Of a DNA stretch of 64,000 nt, positions 26,079-34,859 are shown in pieces. The notes under the pieces were generated by a model. It did no database searches and was not told the origin of the DNA. It worked only from the letters and a program-made list of their open reading frames with translations. Origin of the DNA: Streptosporangium amethystogenes (GTDB taxonomy: Bacteria > Actinomycetota > Actinomycetes > Streptosporangiales > Streptosporangiaceae); assembly GCF_000721075.1 (NCBI RefSeq), contig NZ_JOEQ01000005.1:124001-188000 (forward strand), given 5' to 3'. The stretch's first letter is position 1. Each line of letters begins with the position of its first letter. The position numbers were made by a program, and so were the translations under genes.

Positions 26079-27680
26079 ATGCTGAGCGCCGGTCCGAACG
26101 AGACACGGTCGGTCCTCTTCCGCCAGGAGTTGAACGCCGGAGTCCATGACATCCGCACGGCGGTACGGCAGCTGGACCTACCGGTCCGGCCGGAGGATCC
26201 CGACACCTGTATCCGGCAGATCGTCGACGCCCTGTCGGTGAAGCTCGACCGGGCGGTCCTCCCGGTGGTCGCCCACGAACTGGCCGTGGCGAAAAGCGCG
26301 GGGAAGCTGGCGGGAGCCGACGGGCGGGAACGCTACACGGATTTCTGGCGCGGGACCGACCTGCCCGAGCGACTGGCGGATCGCTACCCCGTGGTGGCGG
26401 CGATTGTGTCGGCACTGATCAGGAGCAGCGTGACGGCTGTCCGATCAGCCATCGAACGCCTGGGCCAGGACTTTCCTGCCCTTGTCACGTCGTTTCCCCG
26501 GCTGGCCGGTCCGCTCAGGAGCATTCACCTGGCGGAGAGCGACCGGCACGCGGGCGGTGGTCAGGTCATCGTCTTCGAGTTCTCCGGTGGGCGTATCTTC
26601 TACAAGCCGGTGTCGCCGACCGGAACGGGATTTCTGCACACCTTCATGGCCAGGCTGGAGTTGCCCGTCAGGCTCCCGCGAATCCTTGACAGAGGGTCGT
26701 ACGGATGGGTTGAGGAGATCCAGTTCAGGGCCTGCGCGAGCAGGTCGGAAGCTCAGGCGTTCTGGTGGAAGAGCGGAGCCCTGCTGGCGGTCTGCTGTCT
26801 GCTGAACTTCGTCGACGGGCACTGGGAGAACGTGATCGCCGCGGGTGGCGACCCGGTTCTGATCGACACCGAGACGCTCCTGCACAATTTCTCGTGGTAT
26901 GGCCCGGAGGGGGCTCTCACCTCGGTGTTCGACACCGGACTTGTCGAAGCCACCGACGCGGAGCGGCAAGGGCTGGGCAGGCACGCGGCGTTCCAGGTCG
27001 TGGGGAGTGAGAAGAACACCGTGTTCGTTCCCTTCCCCGTTGACGACGGGACCGACCTCCTCGCGGTGACATTTCGCGGAACCGTCCGGGAGGTGCCGAG
27101 GAACCTGCCGGTCCTCGACGGTGTCTATCAAACTCCAGGAGGTTATCTTCCGGAGATCCTGGAAGGTTTCCGGACGGTCTTCGCGCGGGTCCGGCAGATC
27201 AGGCACGACCTGCTCTCGGACGATTCGCTGTGGGATCTCGCGCGAAACTGCGAAGGCCGCCAGGTGATTCGGACCACAGGCTACTACGCGTTGCTTCAGA
27301 GGCTGATGGAACAGCCGTCGCTCGCCTGCTCCTGGTCGCTCGTGAAGGTCGAGCTGGAACGCTACCTCCGGTTTCCGCAGCAATCGCGATACAACGAGCT
27401 CGTCGACGAGGAACTGCGCTCGCTGCTCAGCTGCGATGTCCCCTACTTCCTGAACGACCCCGCAGAGACGAGCATCCGCCTCATCGACGGGACCAGGCGC
27501 GACGGCTTCTTCCGCAGCAGCGCGCTGGAACAGGTGATGAGCAACATTGAGCATTGGGACGAGACCTTCGTGGCTTCTCAGTGCGAGCTGCTCAAGGAAC
27601 ACCTCGGATACGCAACCGGCCGCCACGAGCTGAGCCAGACCGAACTCCAGCTGTTTGAGAAGGCGGGGGTCGCCCTGTGA
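26079..27680 (+). CDS. Stand-alone LanM-type dehydratase domain (DUF4135), no LanC cyclase
   Basis: 533 aa, about half a LanM. It matches the lanthionine-synthetase dehydratase domain, which phosphorylates Ser/Thr of a precursor and eliminates the phosphate to give Dha/Dhb. Residues corresponding in spacing to those I recall for CylM are present: Lys176 (FYKP), Asp246/His248/Asn251 (DGHWEN), Asp263/Glu265 (IDTE), and Arg394/Thr400 (RQVIRTT). The protein stops where the LanC zinc cyclase would start, and no LanC gene lies in the cluster. AGAAGG eight bases before ATG 26079 favours this start over one 24 bases upstream. Overlaps the next gene by GTGA. Confidence 0.9.
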   Translation: MLSAGPNETRSVLFRQELNAGVHDIRTAVRQLDLPVRPEDPDTCIRQIVDALSVKLDRAVLPVVAHELAVAKSAGKLAGADGRERYTDFWRGTDLPERLADRYPVVAAIVSALIRSSVTAVRSAIERLGQDFPALVTSFPRLAGPLRSIHLAESDRHAGGGQVIVFEFSGGRIFYKPVSPTGTGFLHTFMARLELPVRLPRILDRGSYGWVEEIQFRACASRSEAQAFWWKSGALLAVCCLLNFVDGHWENVIAAGGDPVLIDTETLLHNFSWYGPEGALTSVFDTGLVEATDAERQGLGRHAAFQVVGSEKNTVFVPFPVDDGTDLLAVTFRGTVREVPRNLPVLDGVYQTPGGYLPEILEGFRTVFARVRQIRHDLLSDDSLWDLARNCEGRQVIRTTGYYALLQRLMEQPSLACSWSLVKVELERYLRFPQQSRYNELVDEELRSLLSCDVPYFLNDPAETSIRLIDGTRRDGFFRSSALEQVMSNIEHWDETFVASQCELLKEHLGYATGRHELSQTELQLFEKAGVAL

Positions 27681-28357
27681 CCGGCGGAGCAGCACAGGAA
27701 GAAGAACACGTCATGACGAGAACCGTGCACGCGTCAGTGGTCGCCACGGGTGAGTTCGGCTCGCGAGTCCGGGACGCGCTCGCCGCCCTGCCGGGCACGA
27801 CCGTGGAGGCCGCCGCCGACGTGGGTGAGGCTTTTCGGTCGGTGACGGCGGACATCGTGGTCGTGGTCCTCTCCCGTCCTGACCCGTCGGTCTGCGAGGC
27901 GGCGGATGCGCACGCCGTGAGCACCGGAGGAAAGTGGCTTCCGATCGTCATGGACGGACTGACCGTCAGGATCGGCCCATCGGTCACCGGGGGACGGTCA
28001 CCCTGCTTCGAGTGCTTCCGCAGGAGGCAGATCCAGCACGACACGCAGAAGCACATCAGCGCGATCTTGACCAGGCCCGGTACGACCGGCCATGCCTTCG
28101 GAGCGCAGGGGTTTCTGCCGCACCACGTCAGGATGGCGGCCTCGGTCGCTGTCGCGATCATGAAAGATCCCGGCGCGACCGGCGAGGTCGTCTCGATCGA
28201 CCTGCACGGCGGCGGCCTGGTGAAGCACAAGGTCATCGAGTGCGACGACTGCCGGTTCTGCGGCCGGCCGCCGGACCGAAGCGTGTCCGCACTCCGCCTG
28301 ACCGTGGCATCGGCTCTCGGACACCGGAGCGATACCGTTATGGGGACACGGACATGA
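27677..28357 (+). CDS. E1-like TOMM maturation protein (ThiF-related, tetra-Cys)
   Basis: 226 aa if the GTG overlapping the dehydratase stop is used; ATG 27713 (214 aa), with AGGAAG upstream, is an equally good start. It has a Rossmann-like half (VVATGEFGSRVRDALA...ADIVVVVLSRPD) and two Cys pairs (PCFECF and CDDCRFC) typical of the structural zinc site in E1-like/ocin-ThiF proteins that present leader peptides to YcaO cyclodehydratases. No winged-helix leader-binding segment is visible, unlike the next protein. The two resemble each other around the Cys motifs, so they may form a heteromeric docking complex. Confidence 0.8.
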   Translation: MTGGAAQEEEHVMTRTVHASVVATGEFGSRVRDALAALPGTTVEAAADVGEAFRSVTADIVVVVLSRPDPSVCEAADAHAVSTGGKWLPIVMDGLTVRIGPSVTGGRSPCFECFRRRQIQHDTQKHISAILTRPGTTGHAFGAQGFLPHHVRMAASVAVAIMKDPGATGEVVSIDLHGGGLVKHKVIECDDCRFCGRPPDRSVSALRLTVASALGHRSDTVMGTRT

Positions 28358-30051
28358 GCGACTCTGCCCGGCCGGCGGCCCGCTGGGGCGACGGCTATCT
28401 CGGCTTCTGCCGCGGACTCGCCACGGTCGAGGCCGAAGAGGGGCTGCTGATCGACGGCGGGGTCCGGCGATACCTGTTCTCCGGCACGTCGGCCGGATCG
28501 TTCCTTCCCAGGCTCCTGCGAGCCCTGGACGGTGAGCGAACCTTCGACGAGCTCCGGGAACACCTGAGCCTGCCGGCGGCCCGGCTGAACGCGGCGCTGC
28601 GACTCCTGGACGATCGTGGCCTGCTCGAGATCCACCGCCGACCTCGTTCGTCGGGCTCGGCCTGTGCCGACCCGCAGGTCGTCGCCTACTTCTCGCGGAC
28701 GTTCAGCACGATGCGGGAGCGCTTCGCGAGTTCCACCGACATGCTGGACGTGCTCGCGGAGGCCGGCGTGCTGGTGGTCGGCGACCTCACGATCGGCGAG
28801 GCGTTGTCGCGGGATCTGCGCGGCAGCGGTGTGGGCCGGGTCGAGTTCCTGGACGCGGCCGAGGAGTTGCCAGGCCTGCTCGCCGATCATGCCCCCGATC
28901 TCGTGCTCGTCGATGACAGCGCCGGGGGGTCCGGTCTGGTGATCGGGCAGGAGGCGTGCGCCAAGGAGGACATCCCTCTGCTGAGATTCGCCCAGCGCGA
29001 GGCGACGGCGGAGATCGGGCCTCTTTTCCACCGGGGGGTGACCACCTGCGTGGCGTGCTTTCGTGCCGCGGACCCGATCGACGAGACCGTGCCGGTCAAG
29101 GCGCCCCGGACGCTCGACGGTGTGGCCGTCGGCATGATCTGCACAGAGGTGATCTCGATCCTCGGCGGCATGGCGGTGGGGAGATCTCAGAAGGGCATGA
29201 GCCGCCTGTCCCTGCGGGACCACCGGGAGGAACGCCTCTACGTCGTCCCGGAAGCCGGCTGTGTGAACTGCGGCGACCTCACACCGCCCGCCGTCTACGA
29301 ATGGCAGGAGGAGATCCTTCCCCGGAGGATCGCCGGATCGCGCTCCACCTCCCCGGAGGCACAGGCCAGGTACGAGAAGTCACAGGGCGCCAGAGCCGAG
29401 TTCCCGTACTCACCGACCTGGGCGCTGCCCCGTTGGCCCGACTGCCCAGCCCCCGGCGGCTCGGCGTCCGACGATCCATCGCCGATGAGGACACCTGCCG
29501 GTCCGGGCCTCGACCCCGCCGTTGTCAGCGCGATCCTCGCCAGAGTCGCGGGTTTCCGGCACCAGGACGGTGGAGAAGAGGGAAGGTCCTTCGACAGGTG
29601 GGTTCCCAGCGCGGGGAACCTGGCCTCGGCCGAGATCTACGTCCTCTGCCCGGGGGGCGCGCTCGACCTCCCAGGAAACCTGTTCAGGTACCGGGACACC
29701 ACGCATTCGCTGATCCGCGTCAGAAACGACGAGACGGATGTCCGGCGGATGCTCGAGGGTGTCGATCTCCAACTGTCCGAGGAGCCGGAGGCCGTGCTCT
29801 TCCTCGTCGGCGCCGTGGGGCGGCTGAAGGAGAAGTACGGCGCGTTCGCCTACCGGCTCGCGCTCCTCGACGCGGGATGCGCCGCGATGCAGCTGGCCAT
29901 GGTCGCCGGCGCCTTCGGCCTGGCAGCGCGATTCGCGTCCGCCTGGCCGGAGGATCTCGGCACCCGGCTTGAGCTTCTGGACGGCGATGAATTCGTCACC
30001 GCGGTGGCCGCACTCGGCGGCGTCGACCAGGGAGGGCGACCATGGCATTGA
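28354..30051 (+). CDS. E1-like leader-binding protein fused to a SagB-type nitroreductase domain
   Basis: 565 aa; ATG overlaps the preceding stop (ATGA). Domains in order: an N-terminal winged-helix RiPP recognition element (about 25-90; FDELREHLSLPAARLNAALR), an E1/ThiF-like domain (about 125-310) with zinc Cys pairs CVACF and CVNC, a Pro-rich linker, and a C-terminal FMN nitroreductase-like domain (about 390-565; VPSAGNLASAEIYVLCP). The architecture would couple leader capture and azoline delivery with oxidation to azole. The last domain lacks an obvious full FMN arginine motif at its start, so it may be structural. Two further nitroreductase-family genes follow. Confidence 0.84.
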   Translation: MSDSARPAARWGDGYLGFCRGLATVEAEEGLLIDGGVRRYLFSGTSAGSFLPRLLRALDGERTFDELREHLSLPAARLNAALRLLDDRGLLEIHRRPRSSGSACADPQVVAYFSRTFSTMRERFASSTDMLDVLAEAGVLVVGDLTIGEALSRDLRGSGVGRVEFLDAAEELPGLLADHAPDLVLVDDSAGGSGLVIGQEACAKEDIPLLRFAQREATAEIGPLFHRGVTTCVACFRAADPIDETVPVKAPRTLDGVAVGMICTEVISILGGMAVGRSQKGMSRLSLRDHREERLYVVPEAGCVNCGDLTPPAVYEWQEEILPRRIAGSRSTSPEAQARYEKSQGARAEFPYSPTWALPRWPDCPAPGGSASDDPSPMRTPAGPGLDPAVVSAILARVAGFRHQDGGEEGRSFDRWVPSAGNLASAEIYVLCPGGALDLPGNLFRYRDTTHSLIRVRNDETDVRRMLEGVDLQLSEEPEAVLFLVGAVGRLKEKYGAFAYRLALLDAGCAAMQLAMVAGAFGLAARFASAWPEDLGTRLELLDGDEFVTAVAALGGVDQGGRPWH

Positions 30052-30719
30052 TCAGAATGACGGATCCGGTTGAGGCGACGGCGAAGGCGATGCGTGCGCG
30101 TCAACCGCTGCTGACCGGTTCGGGCACTCAGGTGGACGCGACCAGGACAGCACCGCGCCCGCCGGCCGAGGAAATGCTCAGGGCCAGGGTGAGCTGCCGC
30201 GACTTTCGTGAGAGCGAGATAGGGCCGGCGGTGCTCCAACGCGTTCTGGCTTCCGCCTACGCGGCGGAGGCGGGCGTCTGGCCGATGAGAGTTCACGGCG
30301 ATCCGGGCTTCCTGACGCTGCTCGGTGCGTCGGCGGTCAGCGGGCTCGCTCCCGGCATCTACGCCCGCACGCCCGATACGGCCGGACCCACCGCGTACTC
30401 GGCACTGGGGGGAGCGGAGCTCCTGGCGGATCTGCGGGAGCAGTACGCGGACGCGCCGGCACTCATGTTCGTGACCGGCGACTTCGCTCGAATCCCGGCG
30501 AACGCGAGCGGGTACGGCGGGCTGGTCTCCCGTGCCGGAGCTCTCGGGTACGCGATATGGCAGGCCGCGCTCGCGGAGGGACTGTCCGCGTCGGTCTTCG
30601 GGCGGTCGTTTCGTGAGGTGACAGACATCAGCCGCTCCCTGCGACCTGGACAGCGCCATCTTTTCACCGTCGCGCTCGGCTATTCCGAAGGCGCCATTTC
30701 CGGAACCGACCACCCCTGA
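30042..30719 (+). CDS. Nitroreductase-family protein of the RiPP cluster
   Basis: 225 aa. N-terminal SCRDFRESEIGPAVLQRVL is the usual nitroreductase entry (Ser-x-Arg-x-Phe, FMN phosphate contact), and GALGYAIWQAALAEGLSASV is the typical later helix. Overlaps the fusion gene by ten bases. It lacks an N-terminal extension, so it is unlike a full SagB. It may complete the FMN site with the C-terminal half-domain of the fused protein, since nitroreductases are obligate dimers, and would then form a heterodimeric azoline oxidase. Inference from gene order. Confidence 0.78.
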   Translation: MALIRMTDPVEATAKAMRARQPLLTGSGTQVDATRTAPRPPAEEMLRARVSCRDFRESEIGPAVLQRVLASAYAAEAGVWPMRVHGDPGFLTLLGASAVSGLAPGIYARTPDTAGPTAYSALGGAELLADLREQYADAPALMFVTGDFARIPANASGYGGLVSRAGALGYAIWQAALAEGLSASVFGRSFREVTDISRSLRPGQRHLFTVALGYSEGAISGTDHP

Positions 30720-30743
30720 CTGCTTACCACGGAGGGCGCTGAC

Positions 30744-31646
30744 ATGCCCAGCTCGCGACAGCCGGTCTTTCTCCTGGCCCCCGCCAGGTCGTATTCCACC
30801 GTTTCCCTGGCATTGCTGTCGGGCCATCATGATCTTTTTGGGTTCCCGGAGATGGTCAGTTTCAGCGGGACGACGGTCGGTGACCTGTTCGTCGCCGTCG
30901 ATGGGGCGAACGAGAGATATCGGGACTTCCATACGGTCCGGCTGAGTGGGATCAGCCGAGCCGTCGCGGAAATAGAGTTCGGCGATCAGGAGCCTCAGGC
31001 CATCCAGGAGGCGCACGCCTGGATGCGCCGGCGTTCGTCCTGGACCATGGGGGAGCTGTTCGATCACCTCCTGGACGGGATCGATCCTCTGATCGGCCTG
31101 GAGAAGTCACCGGAGACCGTGCTGAGTGATGAGGCGCTGCACAGGTGCCTGGATACCTATCCCAATGCGCGTTTCATCCACCTGACCCGGCATCCGATCA
31201 GCACCCAGCGCTCCATGATGAGCCATCTCCGGGCGCTCACCGGAATCACGGGCACCGCGCTGGCGGTCCGTGCCGCCTCGTCGTGGTATCTGGCGCACCG
31301 CCGGATCGTGTCCGTCACCCGCGACCTGCCGGAGCATCAGGTGATTCGGGTTCGAGCTGAGGACCTGCTCGGCGAACCTGTGGTGCGGCTTCCCCCGATC
31401 CTCGACTGGTTGTGCCTGCCCTACGACGCGGAATGCCTCGCGCGAATGACCAGGACTGAAAAATGGCGTTTCGCAGGTATGGGCCGGGACCGGAATCTGT
31501 ACGGCGGGGACTGGAAATTCATGAAATCCCCCGAGTTGAGGCCTGTGGAGAGACCGGGTCCGGTCGCCTTCGATGACGACTGGGGACTATCTGCCGAGAT
31601 AAGGCGACGAATAATTGAGCTGGCTCAGGAGTTGGGTTATGAATAG
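30744..31646 (+). CDS. PAPS-dependent sulfotransferase
   Basis: 300 aa. The 5'-phosphosulfate loop is FLLAPARSYSTVSLALLSG and the 3'-phosphate loop FIHLTRHPISTQRSMM; a C-terminal VRAEDLLGEP segment also matches the family. It transfers sulfate from PAPS to a hydroxyl or amine. Located between the maturation enzymes and the exporter, and overlapping the exporter start by eight bases, it is most likely a tailoring enzyme. The hydroxyl introduced by the JmjC oxygenase, or a remaining Ser/Thr, is a plausible acceptor. GC content is visibly lower than in neighbouring genes. Confidence 0.85.
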   Translation: MPSSRQPVFLLAPARSYSTVSLALLSGHHDLFGFPEMVSFSGTTVGDLFVAVDGANERYRDFHTVRLSGISRAVAEIEFGDQEPQAIQEAHAWMRRRSSWTMGELFDHLLDGIDPLIGLEKSPETVLSDEALHRCLDTYPNARFIHLTRHPISTQRSMMSHLRALTGITGTALAVRAASSWYLAHRRIVSVTRDLPEHQVIRVRAEDLLGEPVVRLPPILDWLCLPYDAECLARMTRTEKWRFAGMGRDRNLYGGDWKFMKSPELRPVERPGPVAFDDDWGLSAEIRRRIIELAQELGYE

Positions 31647-33417
31647 AAAAACGACCACCCGGACCAGGCTCCGAGTCGTCCATCGGCTGGTTCGCGTTTT
31701 CGCCCCGCATTTCCGGCTGCTCGTGCTGTCCGCCCTTCTGGTGCTCACGTCGGTGGCCCTGGGCGTTGTCGCGCCGCTGTTCCTGCGGATGATCCTCGAT
31801 GACGCCCTCCCCGCGCACGACACCGCTGAGCTGCTCCTCCTCTGCGGCGGCATGATACTCGCGGGTGCTCTCGTGAGTCTCGTGTCCCTGCAGCAGGGGA
31901 AGCTGACGCACCGGGTGGGCCAGCGGGTCGTGCACAAACTGCGCATGGAGGTGTTCGACCGGGTTCAGCGGTCGCCGCTGCCGTTCTTCGCGTCCGAGCC
32001 GAACAGCCGCATCCAGTCGATCCTGATCAGCGACATCGGTGAGATCAGCGATGTGGTCACCTTCTCGATGCAGGCCGTCCTGATCTCGGGCGTCGGCATG
32101 CTGGCGGCGATCTGCGTCATCATGGCGTTGAGCTGGCAGCTCGGGGTGCTCTCGATCCTGCTGGCGCTGGGGTTGAGCATCGTCAACCGCCGGCTGGCGA
32201 AGCGAAGGTTCGGACTGACGAACGAGCGTCAGGACCGTATCGCCGACATGATGCGGTACACCGGCGAGGACCTCTCGTATTCGGGCGTGGTCGTCGGCCG
32301 GACGCTGGGCCGTACCGGCGCGCAGCGGGCGCGGTTCCTCGCGGCCTCCCAGGACACGGCCGACCTGACCTTCCGGGAGCGCATGGCGGGGCGCGCCGGG
32401 TACGCCTGGATAGGGGTGGCGCTCTCCTGCGTCCCTCCGGTGATCTACGGGGTGGCCGGCACGGCGTTCCCCGAGGTCTCGATAGGAACGATCATCGTCA
32501 TCGCGATGCTGCAGATGCGTCTGACCGGTCCCATCGAGAACCTGATGGAGGTCAGCGCCGACATCCAGAGCTCGCTGGCCGTGTTCAAGCGGGTCTTCGA
32601 ATACCTGGATCTCGAAGACAGGGTTTTCGAAACCGACGCCGCCGTGGAACCTGCGGAGTCCGGTGCGGCCTCGTCGCCCGCGGCCCCGCTGACGTTGAAC
32701 GACGTCGGCTACGGCTACCCGGGGGCGGACCGGACCTCTGTCTCCGAGGTGAGCCTGGAGATCGCCGGAGGCGGGGTGACCGTGCTGGTGGGGGCCTCGG
32801 GCTCGGGCAAGAGCACCCTGGGGCTGATCCTGGCGGGACTGCTGTCACCGACGCGGGGATCGGTGTCCTGCGCGGACCGGACGCTGACCGAGGCGGAGTT
32901 GCGCCGCCGGGTGACGCTGGTCCCGCAGGAGGCGCCGATCTTCAACTCATCGGTTCGCGAGAACCTCCTCTTCGGCCGACCGGCCGCCAGCGAGAAGGAG
33001 ATGCTGGACGTTCTCGGCATCGTCCGGCTGGACGCGTTGATCGACAGTCTGCCCGACGGTCTCGATGCGATCGTGGGCGAGCGGGGATACGAGTTCTCCG
33101 GAGGGGAACGACAGCGTCTGGCGCTGGCCAGGGCGTTGTTGTCGCCGTCTCCCGTCCTGGTCCTTGACGAGGCCATCAGCGCGCTGGACGCCGTGACCGG
33201 CAAGGAGGTGTACGAGTCCCTTCAAAGATATCGCGGTGATCGTTCTCTGGTCTTCATCGCTCATCGGATCCCGGCCCTGAACGACGACGACACGGTGGTG
33301 CTCCTCGACAAGGGGCGCGTCGCCGAACGCGGGACCCACGGGGGGCTACTGCTCGCCGGAGGCGCCTACTCCGGCCTCGTCGGATCCCAGATGGTCATGC
33401 CGGCGGCAGCACGCTGA
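31639..33417 (+). CDS. ABC exporter, permease fused to ATPase
   Basis: 592 aa. Six predicted membrane helices (about 25-300) are followed by an ATPase domain with Walker A GASGSGKSTL, Q loop LVPQEAP, signature FSGGERQRLALARAL and Walker B VLVLDEAIS. There is no C39 peptidase domain, so it does not remove a double-Gly leader. In this cluster it most likely exports the mature peptide and may give self-protection. ATG 31639 overlaps the sulfotransferase stop; an upstream TTG at 31615 would sit in the sulfotransferase gene. Confidence 0.92.
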   Translation: MNRKTTTRTRLRVVHRLVRVFAPHFRLLVLSALLVLTSVALGVVAPLFLRMILDDALPAHDTAELLLLCGGMILAGALVSLVSLQQGKLTHRVGQRVVHKLRMEVFDRVQRSPLPFFASEPNSRIQSILISDIGEISDVVTFSMQAVLISGVGMLAAICVIMALSWQLGVLSILLALGLSIVNRRLAKRRFGLTNERQDRIADMMRYTGEDLSYSGVVVGRTLGRTGAQRARFLAASQDTADLTFRERMAGRAGYAWIGVALSCVPPVIYGVAGTAFPEVSIGTIIVIAMLQMRLTGPIENLMEVSADIQSSLAVFKRVFEYLDLEDRVFETDAAVEPAESGAASSPAAPLTLNDVGYGYPGADRTSVSEVSLEIAGGGVTVLVGASGSGKSTLGLILAGLLSPTRGSVSCADRTLTEAELRRRVTLVPQEAPIFNSSVRENLLFGRPAASEKEMLDVLGIVRLDALIDSLPDGLDAIVGERGYEFSGGERQRLALARALLSPSPVLVLDEAISALDAVTGKEVYESLQRYRGDRSLVFIAHRIPALNDDDTVVLLDKGRVAERGTHGGLLLAGGAYSGLVGSQMVMPAAAR

Positions 33418-33433
33418 GTCAAGGAGACGGTGG

Positions 33434-34825
33434 ATGATATCGATCGCTCTGGTGTCGCATGTGGGCATCGAGAACCCGGACCCCGGTGTTCTGATCTTCA
33501 ATCTCGATGATCGCAGGTGCAGGCTCTCAGGCCTCGGAGGGGCCGACTCGGTCCTGATGGCGCTGCGCCTCGGTCCGGTGGACGTCGCAACGCTGTCCGC
33601 GGCCTCGGACGTCCGCCTGGCCAGGGGCGCGTTGAGCATGATGATGCGGAGGCGCCTGATCGAGTTCCGCTGCGTGGACGCCGACGGCGAGCCGATGCGA
33701 GCGGTCCCGACGTCTGATCTCTCGAAGTTTCTCGCCAGATCGCTGGACCCCGCGGACCGCTATCAGCTGTCGCGTTTCACCCACCTCAGGCGTTCTGCGG
33801 ACTCGCTGATCCTGGAGTCGGTCCGCAGCCTGTTCAGAGTACGGATCGAACGCCCCGCGGTTTTTCAGGTGATCGGCATGCTGGGCCGCCCGAGCCGTCC
33901 GAAGGATCTGGCCGCGGAGTCGGGTGTCCCGGTCGAGTCGGTCGAGTGCTGGCTGGAGTTCCTTGTCGCGGTGGGGATCGTCGTCCCCCTGGCAGGGAAG
34001 GACGTCGTCGACGAGGACACCGACCCGGATCTCGTGCATCGCGAGTTCCATGACGTCCTGCTCCACACGCACAGCCGGTACGGGCTGACCGATCAACGCA
34101 CCGGCGCCGTGTTTCCGTATGCCGGGATCGTCCCGCCCAGCCCGGCGGTGCGGCACCGGTTCGATGGCCCGGTGGTCCCGCTGCCGCGGGTGGACCTCGA
34201 CAAACTCGCGGAGAACGACCCGCCGCTGACGCGGGTGATGGAGGAGCGGGAGTCCGTTCGCCGATTCGGTGACCGGGGCCTGTCGCTGGAGGAGCTCGGA
34301 GCCTTCCTGTTCAGGACCGCACGAGTGCGTGAGTTCTGGCCTGCCGACGAAGGCGACGAGCGCGGCTACGACGTCACGCGCCGGCCGTATCCGAGCGGAG
34401 GAGGCGCCTACGATCTGGAGATATATCTGGCGGTTCGTGACGTCGAGGGGCTGGTGCCGGGGCTCTACCACTACGATCCCGCCGAGCACGAGCTCTCACT
34501 GGTCTGCGACGACCGGGCGGTGGTCGACAAGACCTTCCAGAACGCGCGCTACGCCAGTCAGAGCCGGTCCACACCAAGCGTGGTGTTCACCATCACCTCA
34601 CGCTTCTCGCGGCTGAGCTGGAAGTACCGGGGCATCGCCTACGCCACGACCCTGAAGAACGTGGGCGTTCTCATCAGCGCCATGTACGCCGTGGCAACGG
34701 CGATGAAGCTGGCACCCTGCGCGCTCGGCGACGGTGACGCCGCGTCCTTCGGACGGGTCACCGGAATCGATCATCTCGTCGAGTCCCCGGTCGGCGAGTT
34801 CATGTTGGGCACGCAGGTCTACTGA
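33434..34825 (+). CDS. SagB-type FMN-dependent azoline dehydrogenase
   Basis: 463 aa. An N-terminal winged-helix-like extension (about 1-200) precedes the nitroreductase domain (about 255-463) with ESVRRFGDRGLSLEELGAFL, the SagB hallmark RRPYPSGGGAYDLEIYLAVR, LSWKYRGIAYATTLKNVGVL and PVGEFMLG at the C terminus. SagB enzymes oxidise thiazolines and (methyl)oxazolines to aromatic azoles with FMN. This is the best candidate for the active azole-forming oxidase here, alongside two smaller nitroreductase-like proteins. Sixteen bases after the exporter. Confidence 0.92.
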   Translation: MISIALVSHVGIENPDPGVLIFNLDDRRCRLSGLGGADSVLMALRLGPVDVATLSAASDVRLARGALSMMMRRRLIEFRCVDADGEPMRAVPTSDLSKFLARSLDPADRYQLSRFTHLRRSADSLILESVRSLFRVRIERPAVFQVIGMLGRPSRPKDLAAESGVPVESVECWLEFLVAVGIVVPLAGKDVVDEDTDPDLVHREFHDVLLHTHSRYGLTDQRTGAVFPYAGIVPPSPAVRHRFDGPVVPLPRVDLDKLAENDPPLTRVMEERESVRRFGDRGLSLEELGAFLFRTARVREFWPADEGDERGYDVTRRPYPSGGGAYDLEIYLAVRDVEGLVPGLYHYDPAEHELSLVCDDRAVVDKTFQNARYASQSRSTPSVVFTITSRFSRLSWKYRGIAYATTLKNVGVLISAMYAVATAMKLAPCALGDGDAASFGRVTGIDHLVESPVGEFMLGTQVY

Positions 34826-34859
34826 TCCCTTGCACCGTCATATACAGAACAGGCGACAA

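Noticed and set aside
27934..28353. Upstream extension of the E1-SagB fusion gene
   Set aside because: The extension overlaps the preceding E1-like gene in another frame and has shadow composition; ATG 28354 overlaps the upstream stop exactly.
27592..29223. A 543-codon minus-strand frame through the RiPP cluster
   Set aside because: It opposes two genes with clear Cys-pair and winged-helix motifs and has no recognisable domain.
31639..33417. Bifunctional peptidase-exporter of the C39 type
   Set aside because: The N terminus goes straight into membrane helices; no Cys-His peptidase domain is present, and neither precursor has a double-Gly site before its core.
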